Assembly: GCF_029626225.1 (NCBI RefSeq)
Contig: NZ_JARUBP010000001.1
Coordinates: 5,022,001 to 5,086,000, forward strand
Direction of reading: 5' to 3'
Source: Asanoa sp. WMMD1127
Lineage (GTDB): Bacteria; Actinomycetota; Actinomycetes; Mycobacteriales; Micromonosporaceae
DNA length: 64,000 nt
Numbering within the stretch: the first letter of the stretch is position 1; each line of letters opens with the position of its first letter. The notes beneath the pieces were generated by a model, which saw only the letters and a program-made list of their open reading frames with translations, was not told the origin of the DNA and made no database searches. Made by a program: the position numbers and the translations under genes. Positions 54,686 through 63,977 of this stretch are shown here, one piece after another.

Positions 54686-56611
54686 GTGGTGAATCTGCGC
54701 GTACTCGGTGACATGCAGGCGTTGGTGGGCGGCCGCGCCTTGGAGTTGGGGCCGGCGAAACAGCGATTGGTGTTCGCGGTGCTCGCCGTCGACGCGGGTC
54801 GCAATGTGTCTATCGAGGCGCTGCTCGACCGTGTCTGGGATGATGCGCGGCCGGCCGATGCCCGAGGGGCGCTCTACACGTATCTCACCCGGATCCGCCG
54901 GATCCTGACCGACGCGCAGCCCGGTGCGGCGGCGCCGATCACCGTAGTCCGGGGGCGCGCCGGCTACCGCCTGGACACCAACCCGGACAACGTTGACCTG
55001 CACCGGCTTCGTCGACTCGCCGAGCGGGCCTTGGCGCTCCCACCAGGGGATGCCGGCCGCTCGGCGCTCCTTCGCGAAGCAATCGATCTCTGGCGTGGGG
55101 AGCCGCTGGACGGCCTGCCGGGTGGATGGGCGGCCCGCGTCCGCGAGAGTGTGCGGCTGCAGCTCATGCGGGTTCTGCTCAGCTGGGCCGACGGGGAGCT
55201 CCTCCAGGGCCGGCCTTGCCCGGTCGCCGACCGCCTCGCCGAGGCCGTCGACCACCATCCATACGTCGAACCGTTGGTGCTCCGGCTGATGCGCGCCTTG
55301 TATGTCGGGGGGCGCCGCGCCGAGGCGCTTGAGCTGTACGCCCGCACCCGCGCGAACCTGGCCGATGAGTTCGGGGTGGATCCGGGAGCGGAACTTCAGG
55401 AACTGCACCGGGAAATTCTCCGCGGCACGCTGCGTGGGCCCCTGACCGCTGTCTCGGCCGGCCAGCCGCGGGCCGCCGCCGCCCTGCCGCTGGTTACGGT
55501 TCCGTCGACCGCGGGGATAGGGGAGACCGCGCACTCGCTCGGCTGTCACCTGCCGGCCGACCTGCCCGATCACGTCGGATGCGATCCAGAGATCTTGTGC
55601 GCGATGCGTGTTCTCCAGGTCGAAAGTCCCCGTTCCGGAGCCGCGGCCGGGCCGGTAGTGGTCCTGTCCGGACCGAGTGGAGTGGGCAAGACCGCATTGA
55701 GCGTTCGGTTAGCGCATCTACTGCGACCCTCTTATCCGGACGCCCAGATCTTCGTGGGTCTTAGTGGTCGCCGCAGCGATCCGGATGATGCTCTGGACCA
55801 GGTGCTGAGGGCCCTTGGCGCGACGGACTTGGCAGGTCTGTCCACACTGGATCAGAAGGTCGGGCGGTATCGATCTTTGCTCAGCCACCGGCGGGTGCTC
55901 ATCGTGCTCGACTCGCCGTTCAGCGCCGACGAGGTGCGGCCGTTGATGCCTGGAGGCCCGGGTAGCGCACTCATCGTGTCCAGCCGGACCCTGCTGACCA
56001 CCCTCCCGGGGGCCGAACATATCGACGTGCCCCTGCTCGACAGAGCCAACGCCACCGCGCTGTTGGCTAGCATCGTCGGACCGCAGCGGTTGCGAGCCGA
56101 GCCAGAGGCGACTGACGCGCTTGTCGCGATGTGCGCCGGACTCCCGCTGGCGCTGCGCATCGTCGGCGCTCGTATCTCCGCCCGACCGCACCGCCTGATG
56201 GCCCGGCTCGTCGAACGGATGAGCGATGATCACGCGCGCTTGCACGAGCTGACCGCTGACGGGCTGAGCGTGCGGGCCAGCATCGCGATCGGCTACCGGG
56301 CGCTCAACTCGGCCGCCCGGCGGACGTTCCGGCTCCTCGGTTACCTGGGCGTGCCAGCGGTCACCGGAGAGGTGGCGGCGGCGCTTGTCGATGGTTCGGT
56401 GGACGAGGCCGACGAACTGCTTGAACAGCTTGCGGACGGGCGTCTCGTAAGCGCGATACACGGCCCGGTCTTCGGCGTGCCCTCTTACCGGATGCACGAT
56501 CTCGTGCGGATCTTCGCCCGCGAGCGCGCGCTAGCGGAGGAGTCACAGGAGTCGCTGGCAGCGGCGATAGCCCGAACACAGGCTCTGGGAGTCGTCGACG
56601 ACACCGCGTGA
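54686..56611 (+). CDS. SARP-family regulator with NB-ARC ATPase domain
   Basis: 641 residues from GTG 54686 (or 54689). Residues 1-95 are the OmpR-like DNA-binding domain (LRVLGDMQALVGGRALELGP, SIEALLDRVWDDARPADARG). The bacterial transcriptional activation domain follows (about 100-250; ALYVGGRRAEALELYARTR, LADEFGVDPGAELQELHREI). Then an NB-ARC ATPase (SGPSGVGKTAL near 331) with a winged helix at the end. No C-terminal TPR part, unlike the larger AfsR. SARPs switch on secondary-metabolite clusters. It diverges from the peptide operon and is the likely activator. Confidence 0.92.
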   Translation: MVNLRVLGDMQALVGGRALELGPAKQRLVFAVLAVDAGRNVSIEALLDRVWDDARPADARGALYTYLTRIRRILTDAQPGAAAPITVVRGRAGYRLDTNPDNVDLHRLRRLAERALALPPGDAGRSALLREAIDLWRGEPLDGLPGGWAARVRESVRLQLMRVLLSWADGELLQGRPCPVADRLAEAVDHHPYVEPLVLRLMRALYVGGRRAEALELYARTRANLADEFGVDPGAELQELHREILRGTLRGPLTAVSAGQPRAAAALPLVTVPSTAGIGETAHSLGCHLPADLPDHVGCDPEILCAMRVLQVESPRSGAAAGPVVVLSGPSGVGKTALSVRLAHLLRPSYPDAQIFVGLSGRRSDPDDALDQVLRALGATDLAGLSTLDQKVGRYRSLLSHRRVLIVLDSPFSADEVRPLMPGGPGSALIVSSRTLLTTLPGAEHIDVPLLDRANATALLASIVGPQRLRAEPEATDALVAMCAGLPLALRIVGARISARPHRLMARLVERMSDDHARLHELTADGLSVRASIAIGYRALNSAARRTFRLLGYLGVPAVTGEVAAALVDGSVDEADELLEQLADGRLVSAIHGPVFGVPSYRMHDLVRIFARERALAEESQESLAAAIARTQALGVVDDTA

Positions 56612-56716
56612 TCAACACATCAAGGTTTCGTCCAGATCTGAGACAGATCGTCTCTCTACCGTCGGTGCCTCGTCGGGCATCGCTGCGGTGCTTGCCATTC
56701 GAACGAAGGGTCGTTT

Positions 56717-57262
56717 ATGACGCTCCGACTCAAGCTTCTGCCAATCCTGGCCATGGCTACCATCCTCGGTCTTGCGGGATGCGGTCATCCGGACAACCGG
56801 ACCGCGGGGGCCTCCAGTACGCCTAACGCGTCTAGCCCGTCGGGTGCGGACGATCCCACTCCGGAGCTGTCCGCGGGGACGACGAACACCTTGCCGGCGG
56901 CTTCCCCCGCTGCGAGCGGGCCAGGGCCGACCGCCACGAGCACCGAGCCAACCGTCGCCGCCGCTGCGCCCACCATCGACTCGGATCCGGCGTGCCGGCC
57001 CCAGGTACTTCAGGAAGCGGTCGCCGCCGCGGTAAGCGGGCAGACGGTGAACGGTGTAGAGGTGTTCGCCTGCCGCAACGGTTTCGCGAGGCTCATCGCG
57101 ACCGTCGCGAGTTCCACCGAGCTCGCCGGCGGCAACCAGGTCTTTCTGCGGCGAGATGGCGACCGACAGTGGCGTGTGGTGGCGCGCGCCCCGGCGTCGG
57201 TGGACTGTGGAGACGCCTCTGTAACGGTCGAGATGAAGGCCGTTTGCGCTGGCCTGCGCTGA
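56717..57262 (+). CDS. secreted lipoprotein with a Cys-containing C-terminal domain
   Basis: 181 residues. A lipoprotein signal peptide with lipobox LAGC (Cys22), a Ser/Thr/Pro/Ala-rich linker (about 25-90), and a C-terminal domain (about 95-181) with four Cys (PACRPQV, VFACRNGFARL, VDCGDAS, KAVCAGLR), probably two disulfides. No family recognised. It is 105 bases downstream of the SARP gene, so it may belong to the same cluster. Confidence 0.75.
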   Translation: MTLRLKLLPILAMATILGLAGCGHPDNRTAGASSTPNASSPSGADDPTPELSAGTTNTLPAASPAASGPGPTATSTEPTVAAAAPTIDSDPACRPQVLQEAVAAAVSGQTVNGVEVFACRNGFARLIATVASSTELAGGNQVFLRRDGDRQWRVVARAPASVDCGDASVTVEMKAVCAGLR

Positions 57263-57419
57263 GCCGATAGTCGGCCCGTGATCATCAAGAATCCGTTCAG
57301 ATTCGCTACCGGATCTCGCCGCGATGATTTGCCCAGACACAGCCTAGGCCTCGTCACCGTCGCCGATCCGATGCTGCGTCTGTCCTTTTCGGATCAACTC
57401 CTTGCGAAAGGAAGCCTTC

Positions 57420-58988
57420 GTGCAACGAACTTTCCGCCGCGCTCTCGGCCGCTCGGCAGCTTTCTCCGCCCTGGCGCTCGTCGCAGGAGGTTTGGTCGGG
57501 TTGACGCCCGCGCCTGCCCAAGCCTCGTCGATCGACGGACCGATCGGTCGCAGCGAGATCCTTTCCCGCGCGCAGAACTGGGTCGACCGTAAGATCACCT
57601 ATACCCAGACCGGTCCCTATGCCAGCGACCCTGAGGGCGCGCACACCTACCGGCGCGACTGCTCCGGCCTGGTATCGATGGTGTGGCACCTGAACCGAAG
57701 CTACGTGACGGGCGACTTCCAGAAGAGCAACTCCCGGTGGACCACTCTCGCCAGCATCGACGCTTTCCAGCCTGGCGATGCGATGGTCCGCACCGGCCAC
57801 ATTGAGTTGTTCGCCTTCTGGAAGGACAAGGGCGACCACAGCAAGGGCGCCTATGTCTACTCGTTCAACTCCGATGGGCAGACAGTCCAGAACCCTTACG
57901 CGAGAAACAACGCCGGCGCTCTAGGTTTCAATGACGCGGACGACCTGCGGACGTACAAACCGATCAGGCGGACGGGACTGACGAGCGGGCCGGCCGGGCG
58001 GAAGGCGCCGGCGCTGGTCCGAGACGACGGTGACGGGACGATGAGCATCTACCGGTGGAACTCCACCGGCAGCGCCTTCGACCACACGACCGACTACAAG
58101 GGCGATGGTGGTTTCAACGTTTCGAACGTCGGTGAACGAGTCGCTTCCGGCGACGTCGACGGCGACGGCAACGATGACATCGTCATGGCCTACCAGCTCG
58201 CCGACGGCAGCTTCGGCTTCTACGTCTTCGACGAGGGCCTGTCCAGCAAGGGCCGCTGGTACACCTCGGGCCCGTTCGGCCTGGGCAGCGTCGGCGGCCG
58301 TCTGGTGGTGGGTGACTTCACCGGTGACGGCAAGGCGGAGCCTGCGCTGGTCCGTGACAACGGTGACGCCACGACGACCATCTATCGGTGGGTCTCCACG
58401 GGTAGCAGCTTCGCGCGTACCACTGACTATGTCGGTGAGGGTTCGTTCTCGCTGGGGAACGTGGGTGACCGTGTCGCGGCCGGCGATGTCACCGGCGACG
58501 GCAAGGCCGACATTGTGATGGCGTACCAGATCAGCGACGGCACGTTCGGCTACTACGTGTGGAGTGCCGGCCTGACCAGTCTCGGCCGCTGGTACACCTC
58601 GGGCCCGTTCGGCCTGGGCAGCGTCGGCAACCGCCTGGTGGTGGGTGACTTCACCGGTGACGGCAAGGCGGAGCCTGCGCTGGTCCGTGACAACGGTGAC
58701 GCCACGACGACCATCTATCGGTGGGTCTCCACGGGTAGCAGCTTCGCGCGTACCACTGACTATGTCGGTGAGGGTTCGTTCTCGCTGGGGAACGTGGGTG
58801 ACCGTGTCGCGGCCGGCGATGTCACCGGCGACGGCAAGGCCGACATTGTGATGGCGTACCAGATCAGCGACGGCACGTTCGGCTACTACGTGTGGAGTGC
58901 CGGCCTGACCAGTCTCGGCCGCTGGTACACCTCGGGCCCGTTCAACTTGGGCAGCGTCGACGGTCGCCTGGTCCTCGGCAACTGGTGA
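57420..58988 (+). CDS. secreted NlpC/P60-like hydrolase with FG-GAP/VCBS repeats
   Basis: 522 residues from GTG 57420 (AAAGGAAG site). A signal peptide (about 1-35, ending PAQASS) precedes an NlpC/P60-type domain with catalytic Cys in RRDCSGLVSMVWHL and His in RTGHIELFAFW. From about residue 195 there are about three FG-GAP/VCBS-type repeats (Asp-rich, GDFTGDGKAEPALVRDNGDA), likely a calcium-binding beta-propeller. Two of the repeat units are nearly identical in DNA. Predicted role: cell-wall peptide hydrolysis. Ends in RLVLGNW like the lysozyme that follows. Confidence 0.85.
   Translation: MQRTFRRALGRSAAFSALALVAGGLVGLTPAPAQASSIDGPIGRSEILSRAQNWVDRKITYTQTGPYASDPEGAHTYRRDCSGLVSMVWHLNRSYVTGDFQKSNSRWTTLASIDAFQPGDAMVRTGHIELFAFWKDKGDHSKGAYVYSFNSDGQTVQNPYARNNAGALGFNDADDLRTYKPIRRTGLTSGPAGRKAPALVRDDGDGTMSIYRWNSTGSAFDHTTDYKGDGGFNVSNVGERVASGDVDGDGNDDIVMAYQLADGSFGFYVFDEGLSSKGRWYTSGPFGLGSVGGRLVVGDFTGDGKAEPALVRDNGDATTTIYRWVSTGSSFARTTDYVGEGSFSLGNVGDRVAAGDVTGDGKADIVMAYQISDGTFGYYVWSAGLTSLGRWYTSGPFGLGSVGNRLVVGDFTGDGKAEPALVRDNGDATTTIYRWVSTGSSFARTTDYVGEGSFSLGNVGDRVAAGDVTGDGKADIVMAYQISDGTFGYYVWSAGLTSLGRWYTSGPFNLGSVDGRLVLGNW
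58281..58946 (+). repeat. tandem 333-base near-identical FG-GAP repeat
   Basis: Bases 58281-58613 and 58614-58946 are two copies of a 111-codon unit. They differ at only a handful of positions, mainly near the first 20 bases and at the final junction, and synonymous sites are also conserved. This implies recent duplication or gene conversion. Confidence 0.9.
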
Positions 58989-58994
58989 TCCCCG

Positions 58995-59024
58995 CCGTGG
59001 GGTGGCCTCGCCGCCACCCCACGG
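58995..59024 (+). terminator. strong hairpin after the NlpC/P60-like gene
   Basis: CCGTGGGGTGGC (58995-59006) and GCCACCCCACGG (59013-59024) form a perfect 12-base-pair stem with a six-base loop, followed by CTTTCC. It ends the upstream transcript just before the lysozyme gene. Confidence 0.85.
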
Positions 59025-59082
59025 CTTTCCCCGCAATCACCCCTTCCGGCCTAGCTGGCCAGTCCGTGAGATGGGACAACTC

Positions 59083-60816
59083 ATGCGTTTCCGATCCTGG
59101 TTAACCAGGTTTCTTCCGCTGCTGGCCCTGTCGGTGGTCGGGTTCGCGTCGCAGCCCGTAGCCGCACAGGGCGCTCCCACCGGCTATTCCGTCACCGGCA
59201 TAGATGTGTCGCACTACCAGGGCGCCATCAACTGGGAGGCGGTCGCCGACTCCGGTGTGGACTTCGCGTACGCCAAGGCAACCGAGGGCACCGGCTTCAC
59301 CGACCCGACGTATGTCACCAACCGGAGTGGTGCTCGCGCCAACGGCATCTACTTCGGGGCGTACCATTTCGGCCGGCCCGACCAAGGCGACCCCCGCGGC
59401 CAGGCCAACCGGCTGGTCGACACCAGCAGGTACAGCTCGGACGGCACCACCCTGCCGCCGATGCTGGACATCGAGTGGTCCGCGAGCCAGCCCACCTGCT
59501 TCGGCCTCTCGACCAGCGCGATGGTGTCCTGGATCAGCCAGTTCCTCGACCAGGTCAGGGCCCGCACTGGCCAGAAGGCGATGATCTACACCAACCCGAA
59601 CTGGTGGAATCCGTGCACCGGCAACAGCACCGCGTTCGGCAGCTACCCGCTGTTCCACTCTCGCGATGCCGACACCCCGGGAGCACTTCCGTCTGGTTGG
59701 TCGCGCTTCACCCTGTGGCAATGGACCTCGAGCGGCAGCGTGCCCGGAGTGTCCGGTCGCGTTGACCGGGACGTCTTCAACGGCTCACTCGCCGGCCTCC
59801 GCGCACTGTGCAACGCGACGACAGGGCGTAACGCCCCGGCGTTGGCGCACGATGACGGCGACGCCACGATGACGATCCACCGTTGGCGGTCGACCGGCAC
59901 GTCTTTCGCACGCACCGCCGACTACTCCGGAGAGGGGGCATTCTCGCTGGCGAAGGTAGGTGACCGGGTCGCTTCCGGCGACGTCGATGGTGACGGGACG
60001 ACCGACATCGTGATGGCCTACCAGATCAGCGATGGCACATTCGGGTTCTATGTGTTCGACGAAGGCTTGTCCAGCGCGGGGCGTTGGTACACCTCCGGCC
60101 CATTCGGCCTCGACAGCGTCGGCGGCCGCCTCGTAGTGGCTGACTTCACCGGCGACGGCAGGGCCGAACCCGCTCTTGTCCGTGACAACGGCGACGCCAC
60201 CGTGACCATCTACCGCTGGACGTCGACTGGCAGCAGCTTCGTCCGCACGACCGACTACGTCGGTGCTGGCGCCTTCACGATGTCCAATGTGGGTGACCGT
60301 GTCGCGGCCGGCGACGTCACTGGGGACGGTAAGGCCGACATTGTGATGGCCTACCAAATCAGCGATGGCACGTTCGGCTATTACGTGTGGAGCGCTGGTT
60401 TGTCCAGCCTCGGGCGCTGGTATACCTCTGGCATCTTCAACCTCGACAGGGTCGCCGGCCGGTTGGTCGTGGACGACTTCACCGGTGACGGAAAGGCTGA
60501 ACCCGCTCTGGTGCGCGACGACGGCGACGCGACCATGAGCATCTACCGCTGGACCTCCACCGGGAGCGGATTCGCACGCACGACCGACTACCTGGGCGAC
60601 GGCACCTTCATGGTGTCGAACATCGGCAACCGGGTCGCGGCCGGTGACGTCACCGGCGACGGCAAGGCTGACATCGTGATGGCCTACCAGATCAGCGACG
60701 GCACTTTCGGCTATTACGTCTTCAACGCCGGGCTGACCGACGCTGGCCGCTGGTACACCTCCGGCCCGTACAACCTCGATCCCGTGGCCGGACGCCTCGT
60801 CCTCGGCAACTGGTGA
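59083..60816 (+). CDS. secreted GH25 lysozyme with FG-GAP repeats
   Basis: 577 residues from ATG 59083 (59071 possible). Signal peptide (MRFRSWLTRFLPLLALSVVG), then a GH25 muramidase domain (about 30-240) with the catalytic Asp in GIDVSHYQGAINW and acid pair in PPMLDIEWSAS, plus 'FTLWQWTSSG'. Three FG-GAP/VCBS units (about 250-577) follow, closely similar to those of the preceding NlpC/P60 protein. It would cleave the glycan backbone of peptidoglycan. The shared repeats suggest a common binding or folding role. Ends in RLVLGNW. Confidence 0.93.
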   Translation: MRFRSWLTRFLPLLALSVVGFASQPVAAQGAPTGYSVTGIDVSHYQGAINWEAVADSGVDFAYAKATEGTGFTDPTYVTNRSGARANGIYFGAYHFGRPDQGDPRGQANRLVDTSRYSSDGTTLPPMLDIEWSASQPTCFGLSTSAMVSWISQFLDQVRARTGQKAMIYTNPNWWNPCTGNSTAFGSYPLFHSRDADTPGALPSGWSRFTLWQWTSSGSVPGVSGRVDRDVFNGSLAGLRALCNATTGRNAPALAHDDGDATMTIHRWRSTGTSFARTADYSGEGAFSLAKVGDRVASGDVDGDGTTDIVMAYQISDGTFGFYVFDEGLSSAGRWYTSGPFGLDSVGGRLVVADFTGDGRAEPALVRDNGDATVTIYRWTSTGSSFVRTTDYVGAGAFTMSNVGDRVAAGDVTGDGKADIVMAYQISDGTFGYYVWSAGLSSLGRWYTSGIFNLDRVAGRLVVDDFTGDGKAEPALVRDDGDATMSIYRWTSTGSGFARTTDYLGDGTFMVSNIGNRVAAGDVTGDGKADIVMAYQISDGTFGYYVFNAGLTDAGRWYTSGPYNLDPVAGRLVLGNW

Positions 60817-60829
60817 ACGACCTACGTGG

Positions 60830-60851
60830 GGCCTCGACCATCGTCGGGGCC
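60830..60851 (+). terminator. hairpin after the lysozyme gene
   Basis: GGCCTCGAC (60830-60838) and GTCGGGGCC (60843-60851) form a nine-pair stem with one G-U pair and a CATC loop. It lies 14 bases after the stop. Confidence 0.65.
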
Positions 60852-60895
60852 TCCACCTTGTCCATGTCAAACGTCCGTTATCGATGGAGGTTGTG

Positions 60896-61504
60896 ATGTT
60901 CGTGCTGTCCCTCACGAGGTCAGCTGTCCTGCGTCCGCTTGAGCCTTGGCATGCCGAGGAATTCTTCGAGCACCTGGGCCGCGCTCGCGAGCACATCCTG
61001 CCGTGGGTTTCGTCCAGCTTCGTCGCCCGCGACGTCGCCGCGGCTCGTGTTGTATTGCAGCGTTACGCGGATCGACGTGCTCAGGACGGCGGCGGAATCT
61101 GGGGCATATGGCTGGACGGCGCCCTTGTCGGCGGTGTCCTTTTCGTGTCCTTCGACAGCGCGTTGGGTTTCTGCGAAGCCGGCTGCTGGTTGGAGCCCGG
61201 TGCGCAGGGCCGTGGGCTGGTCACTCGTGCCGTTGAACGGATCATCGACTGGGCTGTCAACGAGCGCGGCATCGTCCGCGTGGAGTGGCGCGTCAAGTCA
61301 GGCAACGAGCGCAGCGTCGCGGTCGCGCGGCGACTCGGGATGAGGCACGAGGGCACGTTGCGTGAGGTCTTCCCGGACGCGACCGGCGAACGCATCGATC
61401 TCGAGATTTGGGCCATGCTGGCCAACGAATGGCGGGCCCGCCACAACGCGAGCGATGAAGAGGGAGCGGTCAAGTCCGTCGTAAAGGGGATCTTGACGGC
61501 CTGA
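60896..61504 (+). CDS. GNAT acetyltransferase, RimJ/RimL type
   Basis: 202 residues from the ATG at 60896, five bases after GGAGG; an ATG at 60884 includes that site. The GNAT pattern is complete: LRPLEPWHAEEFFEHLGRAR, GCWLEPGAQGRGLVTRAVER (acetyl-CoA loop), then SGNERSVAVARRLGMRHEGT. RimJ/RimL-type enzymes acetylate N-terminal amines of ribosomal or other proteins, or small molecules. Substrate unknown. Single gene behind a terminator. Confidence 0.88.
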   Translation: MFVLSLTRSAVLRPLEPWHAEEFFEHLGRAREHILPWVSSSFVARDVAAARVVLQRYADRRAQDGGGIWGIWLDGALVGGVLFVSFDSALGFCEAGCWLEPGAQGRGLVTRAVERIIDWAVNERGIVRVEWRVKSGNERSVAVARRLGMRHEGTLREVFPDATGERIDLEIWAMLANEWRARHNASDEEGAVKSVVKGILTA

Positions 61505-62112
61505 CACACGCACGTTCTTTGGCGCATCCCGTCACGATGAGCCACGCGCCTCCGAGGAAGCGCCACCGACATCCGGCACAACGTCCGGTTGAACATCCTA
61601 ATGTGCTGGAGCTGCGGCGCTTGGACCGGCATTGAGCAGTCCGCCGGCGCGCGGACGATTCCTCCGGCGCGTCGACTCTCGGGTCGGACTGGATGATCGC
61701 GGACAAGGCGGCCCATAGGGGAGGGGATGGGCTAGCGGCGGGACCTGCGGTGTGCGTGCCCGCGGGGGAAGGTAAGTGCGGCCCAGAGCCTCCGGATCCT
61801 GTTCGAGTTGCTGGCCCATCAGGATGGCCGTGTCGTCGAGGCGGAGGAGATGCTGACCGCGGCCGTGGCGACCTTCAGCGAGTGGTACGGGCCTGGAGCG
61901 TGGCGCGTCGGAGCTGACGCTCGGAGAGATCGAGGTTCGCCGTGGCTCGCCGCAGGGGGTGAATCGGCCCAGACGGTTGCTGCGGTACTGGGCGGACAAG
62001 AACGTACCGCGAGCTCGGCGCCCCGGAAGCCGCCGAGCTCGCGGACCGTCTCGGCTTGACAGGATCGGCGCTGTCAGCCGGACGTTGAACCCTCGAACGC
62101 GGTCACGAACGG
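61505..62112. other. gap with a possible TPR remnant
   Basis: About 600 bases. The plus strand at about 61775-61920 reads ILFELLAHQDGRVVEAEEML and TAAVATFSEWYGP, like one TPR unit of SARP- or kinase-type proteins, but no start, no continuing repeats and no stop fit a gene. Otherwise no gene is seen. Confidence 0.35.
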
Positions 62113-62673
62113 TCAGGTCAAGCCCGATGTCGATGTCTTCTGATGTATCCATGTTCGGAGGGGATCCTGAAGATCGCCCACCTCGTCGCGAACCGGCTTG
62201 AATCCGGTTGCGCGGGCAACCCCCACGCTCGCGGCGTTAGCAGGATCGATGCGCAGGAGGACTTTCTCCATTTGCAATCGTCGGTAGGCGTAGTCGGTCA
62301 TGAGACGAACCGCGCGGCTGGTCAGGCCTTGGCGACGATGTTCCGCGCCGACCGCGTAGGCGAGCTCGGCGCTCGCGCCCGCCGGGTCTCGTCCGCCGGG
62401 TCCAGTAGGGAAAAGGAGAATCTCCCCGAGCGCTGTGTGTCCGTCCGTGGTGATGGCGAGTTGGATGCTGCGACTTTCGGCACGGCGGTGTCGCGCGTTA
62501 TCGAGGTACTTCTGAGCGATCGCCAGGTCGAACGGACCCCGCAACGGCGTCCACCGGTCGACCTCGCCGTCGTCGAAAAGTCGTCTCATCGCGGGCACGT
62601 CGGCGTCGGACCACTCGCGGAGCTGGATCCCCAGCCCAGTGATCTGGATCGCCGTCTCGAAGCGGGCGCTCAT
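62113..62673 (-). CDS. GNAT acetyltransferase
   Basis: 186 residues from the ATG at 62673, which overlaps the stop of the GH16 gene (ATGA). GNAT signatures: LREWSDADVPAMRRLFDDGE at the start, AELAYAVGAEHRRQGLTSRA (acetyl-CoA loop) and ANAASVGVARATGFKPV. It belongs to the RimJ/RimL-like group, but is only distantly related to the one at 60896. Substrate unknown. Probably co-translated with the glucanase. Confidence 0.87.
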   Translation of the reverse strand: MSARFETAIQITGLGIQLREWSDADVPAMRRLFDDGEVDRWTPLRGPFDLAIAQKYLDNARHRRAESRSIQLAITTDGHTALGEILLFPTGPGGRDPAGASAELAYAVGAEHRRQGLTSRAVRLMTDYAYRRLQMEKVLLRIDPANAASVGVARATGFKPVRDEVGDLQDPLRTWIHQKTSTSGLT

Positions 62674-63977
62674 CGCGTCGTGCTCCGCTGGTACACCCGG
62701 ACGTAGTCCACGACGAAGTCGGCGGGGAAAACGGTGTTGCTGTCCGGGTCGCCGAGCCAGCCGCCGACCTGGAAGTTGAGGCGCAGGTGGTAGGGCTTGT
62801 GGAATACCTCGTTGAACCACGGGGTGGTCGCGGGGCTCCGGGTCCAGATGAGCTGTCCGTCGACGTACCAGCGGATGGAAGTGGCGTCCCACTCCGTCGT
62901 ATACGTGTGGAAGCCGTCGCCCGGGTAGCCCGTACCAGGGAAGGTCCATCGGAAGTCCTGTTTGGTGGGTGTGTAGTCCCTGAAGATCGCGGAGGTCGAA
63001 GCCCGGTAGTACTGGCTGCCGCCGGGGAGCTCGGTCACGTCGATCTCGCCGTTGAGTCCGTCGTCCGGTCGCATCCAGAAGGCGGGCCAGAGTCCTCGGG
63101 AGTTATTTGGTCCGTTGGGGGACTTCGCCCTCATTTCGAATTTGCCGTAGGTGAAGGACTTCTTGCCGATGGTGTCCAGGTAGCTCGTCGTGAAGGCGCG
63201 CGGTTGGCTGCCGCAGGTGTAGTTCTCGCGCTGCGCCCGGATCGTGAGCGTGCCACCAGAGACGAAGACGTTCTGGGACCGGCTTGTGGCACAGGAGCGG
63301 TCGTAGTCCGTCCACGCGTTGTGTCGTGCCCGCCACTTCGATGTGTCCAGGGTGGAGCCGTCGAACTCGTCGCTCCACGCGAGGCTCCAGCTCGGCGGAG
63401 CGGTGTCGTAGGCGATGACTATTCGTGGGCGATTGGCCGCCGCCGTGTTGTCGGCCGCCGCCCAGTAGGTGCGGTCGGCCGGGCTCGTCTGTTGCAAAGC
63501 GAACGTGACCGGCCCGTTGCCCGCGACGGCGGCGGTCACGTCGAAGGAGTTGAACCCGCTCGTGACCGAGGTTCGCTGGGCCAACGCTGGCCCGAGCGTC
63601 GGCCTCCTGGACCACAACCCCGGATCGTCCGCGCCGCCTGACGCCGAGTGCGCGGTGACGGAGGCCGTTCGTGCGGTCCATGAGTAGACCTCGAGGCTCG
63701 CACGGGTGACGCGCGCACCAGCGGGTACGCCGGCGATGGAGAAGCGGACGAGGGCGTCACGCTGGCCGTTGTTGTTTCCTTCGCAGACGCGCGGGCACGT
63801 CGCGAGGGTCGTCTTGACACTGTTGTCGCCGTCCTGCGGCACCATGGTGAACGTCGTGTCCGCCGCGGCGGACACGGTCACAGTGCCGGTGGCGGCATGA
63901 GCGGTAACGCCGGGCAGCAGGCCTGCGAGCAGTGCCGCGCCCACTCCTGCCATCAGCCACCGAGATGCGCTGCGCAT
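62670..63977 (-). CDS. secreted GH16 beta-glucanase with N-terminal DNRLRE-like domain
   Basis: 435 residues from the ATG at 63977 (AAAGGG six bases before; a GTG at 63983 is possible). Signal peptide (MRSASRWLMAGVGAALLAGL), then a beta-sandwich domain (about 32-190; AADTTFTMVPQDGDNSVKTT, RDALVRFSIAGVPAGARVTR) like DNRLRE/CBM modules. The GH16 domain (about 200-430) has the active-site motif GEIDVTE and 'WSDEFDGSTLDTSKW'. GH16 enzymes of this type hydrolyse beta-1,3- or mixed-linkage glucans, so the target may be fungal or plant wall. Stop overlaps the GNAT gene. Confidence 0.93.
   Translation of the reverse strand: MRSASRWLMAGVGAALLAGLLPGVTAHAATGTVTVSAAADTTFTMVPQDGDNSVKTTLATCPRVCEGNNNGQRDALVRFSIAGVPAGARVTRASLEVYSWTARTASVTAHSASGGADDPGLWSRRPTLGPALAQRTSVTSGFNSFDVTAAVAGNGPVTFALQQTSPADRTYWAAADNTAAANRPRIVIAYDTAPPSWSLAWSDEFDGSTLDTSKWRARHNAWTDYDRSCATSRSQNVFVSGGTLTIRAQRENYTCGSQPRAFTTSYLDTIGKKSFTYGKFEMRAKSPNGPNNSRGLWPAFWMRPDDGLNGEIDVTELPGGSQYYRASTSAIFRDYTPTKQDFRWTFPGTGYPGDGFHTYTTEWDATSIRWYVDGQLIWTRSPATTPWFNEVFHKPYHLRLNFQVGGWLGDPDSNTVFPADFVVDYVRVYQRSTTR

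Noticed and set aside
54104-56611. Lanthipeptide, lasso peptide or sactipeptide assignment for the Cys-rich peptide
   Set aside because: No LanM/LanC, lasso cyclase (asparagine-synthetase-like) or radical-SAM gene is nearby; the redox and S26 genes point to disulfides instead.
61775-62059. TPR-protein gene
   Set aside because: Only one TPR-like unit is recognisable and the frame has neither a plausible start nor continuing repeats; kept as a remnant note only.
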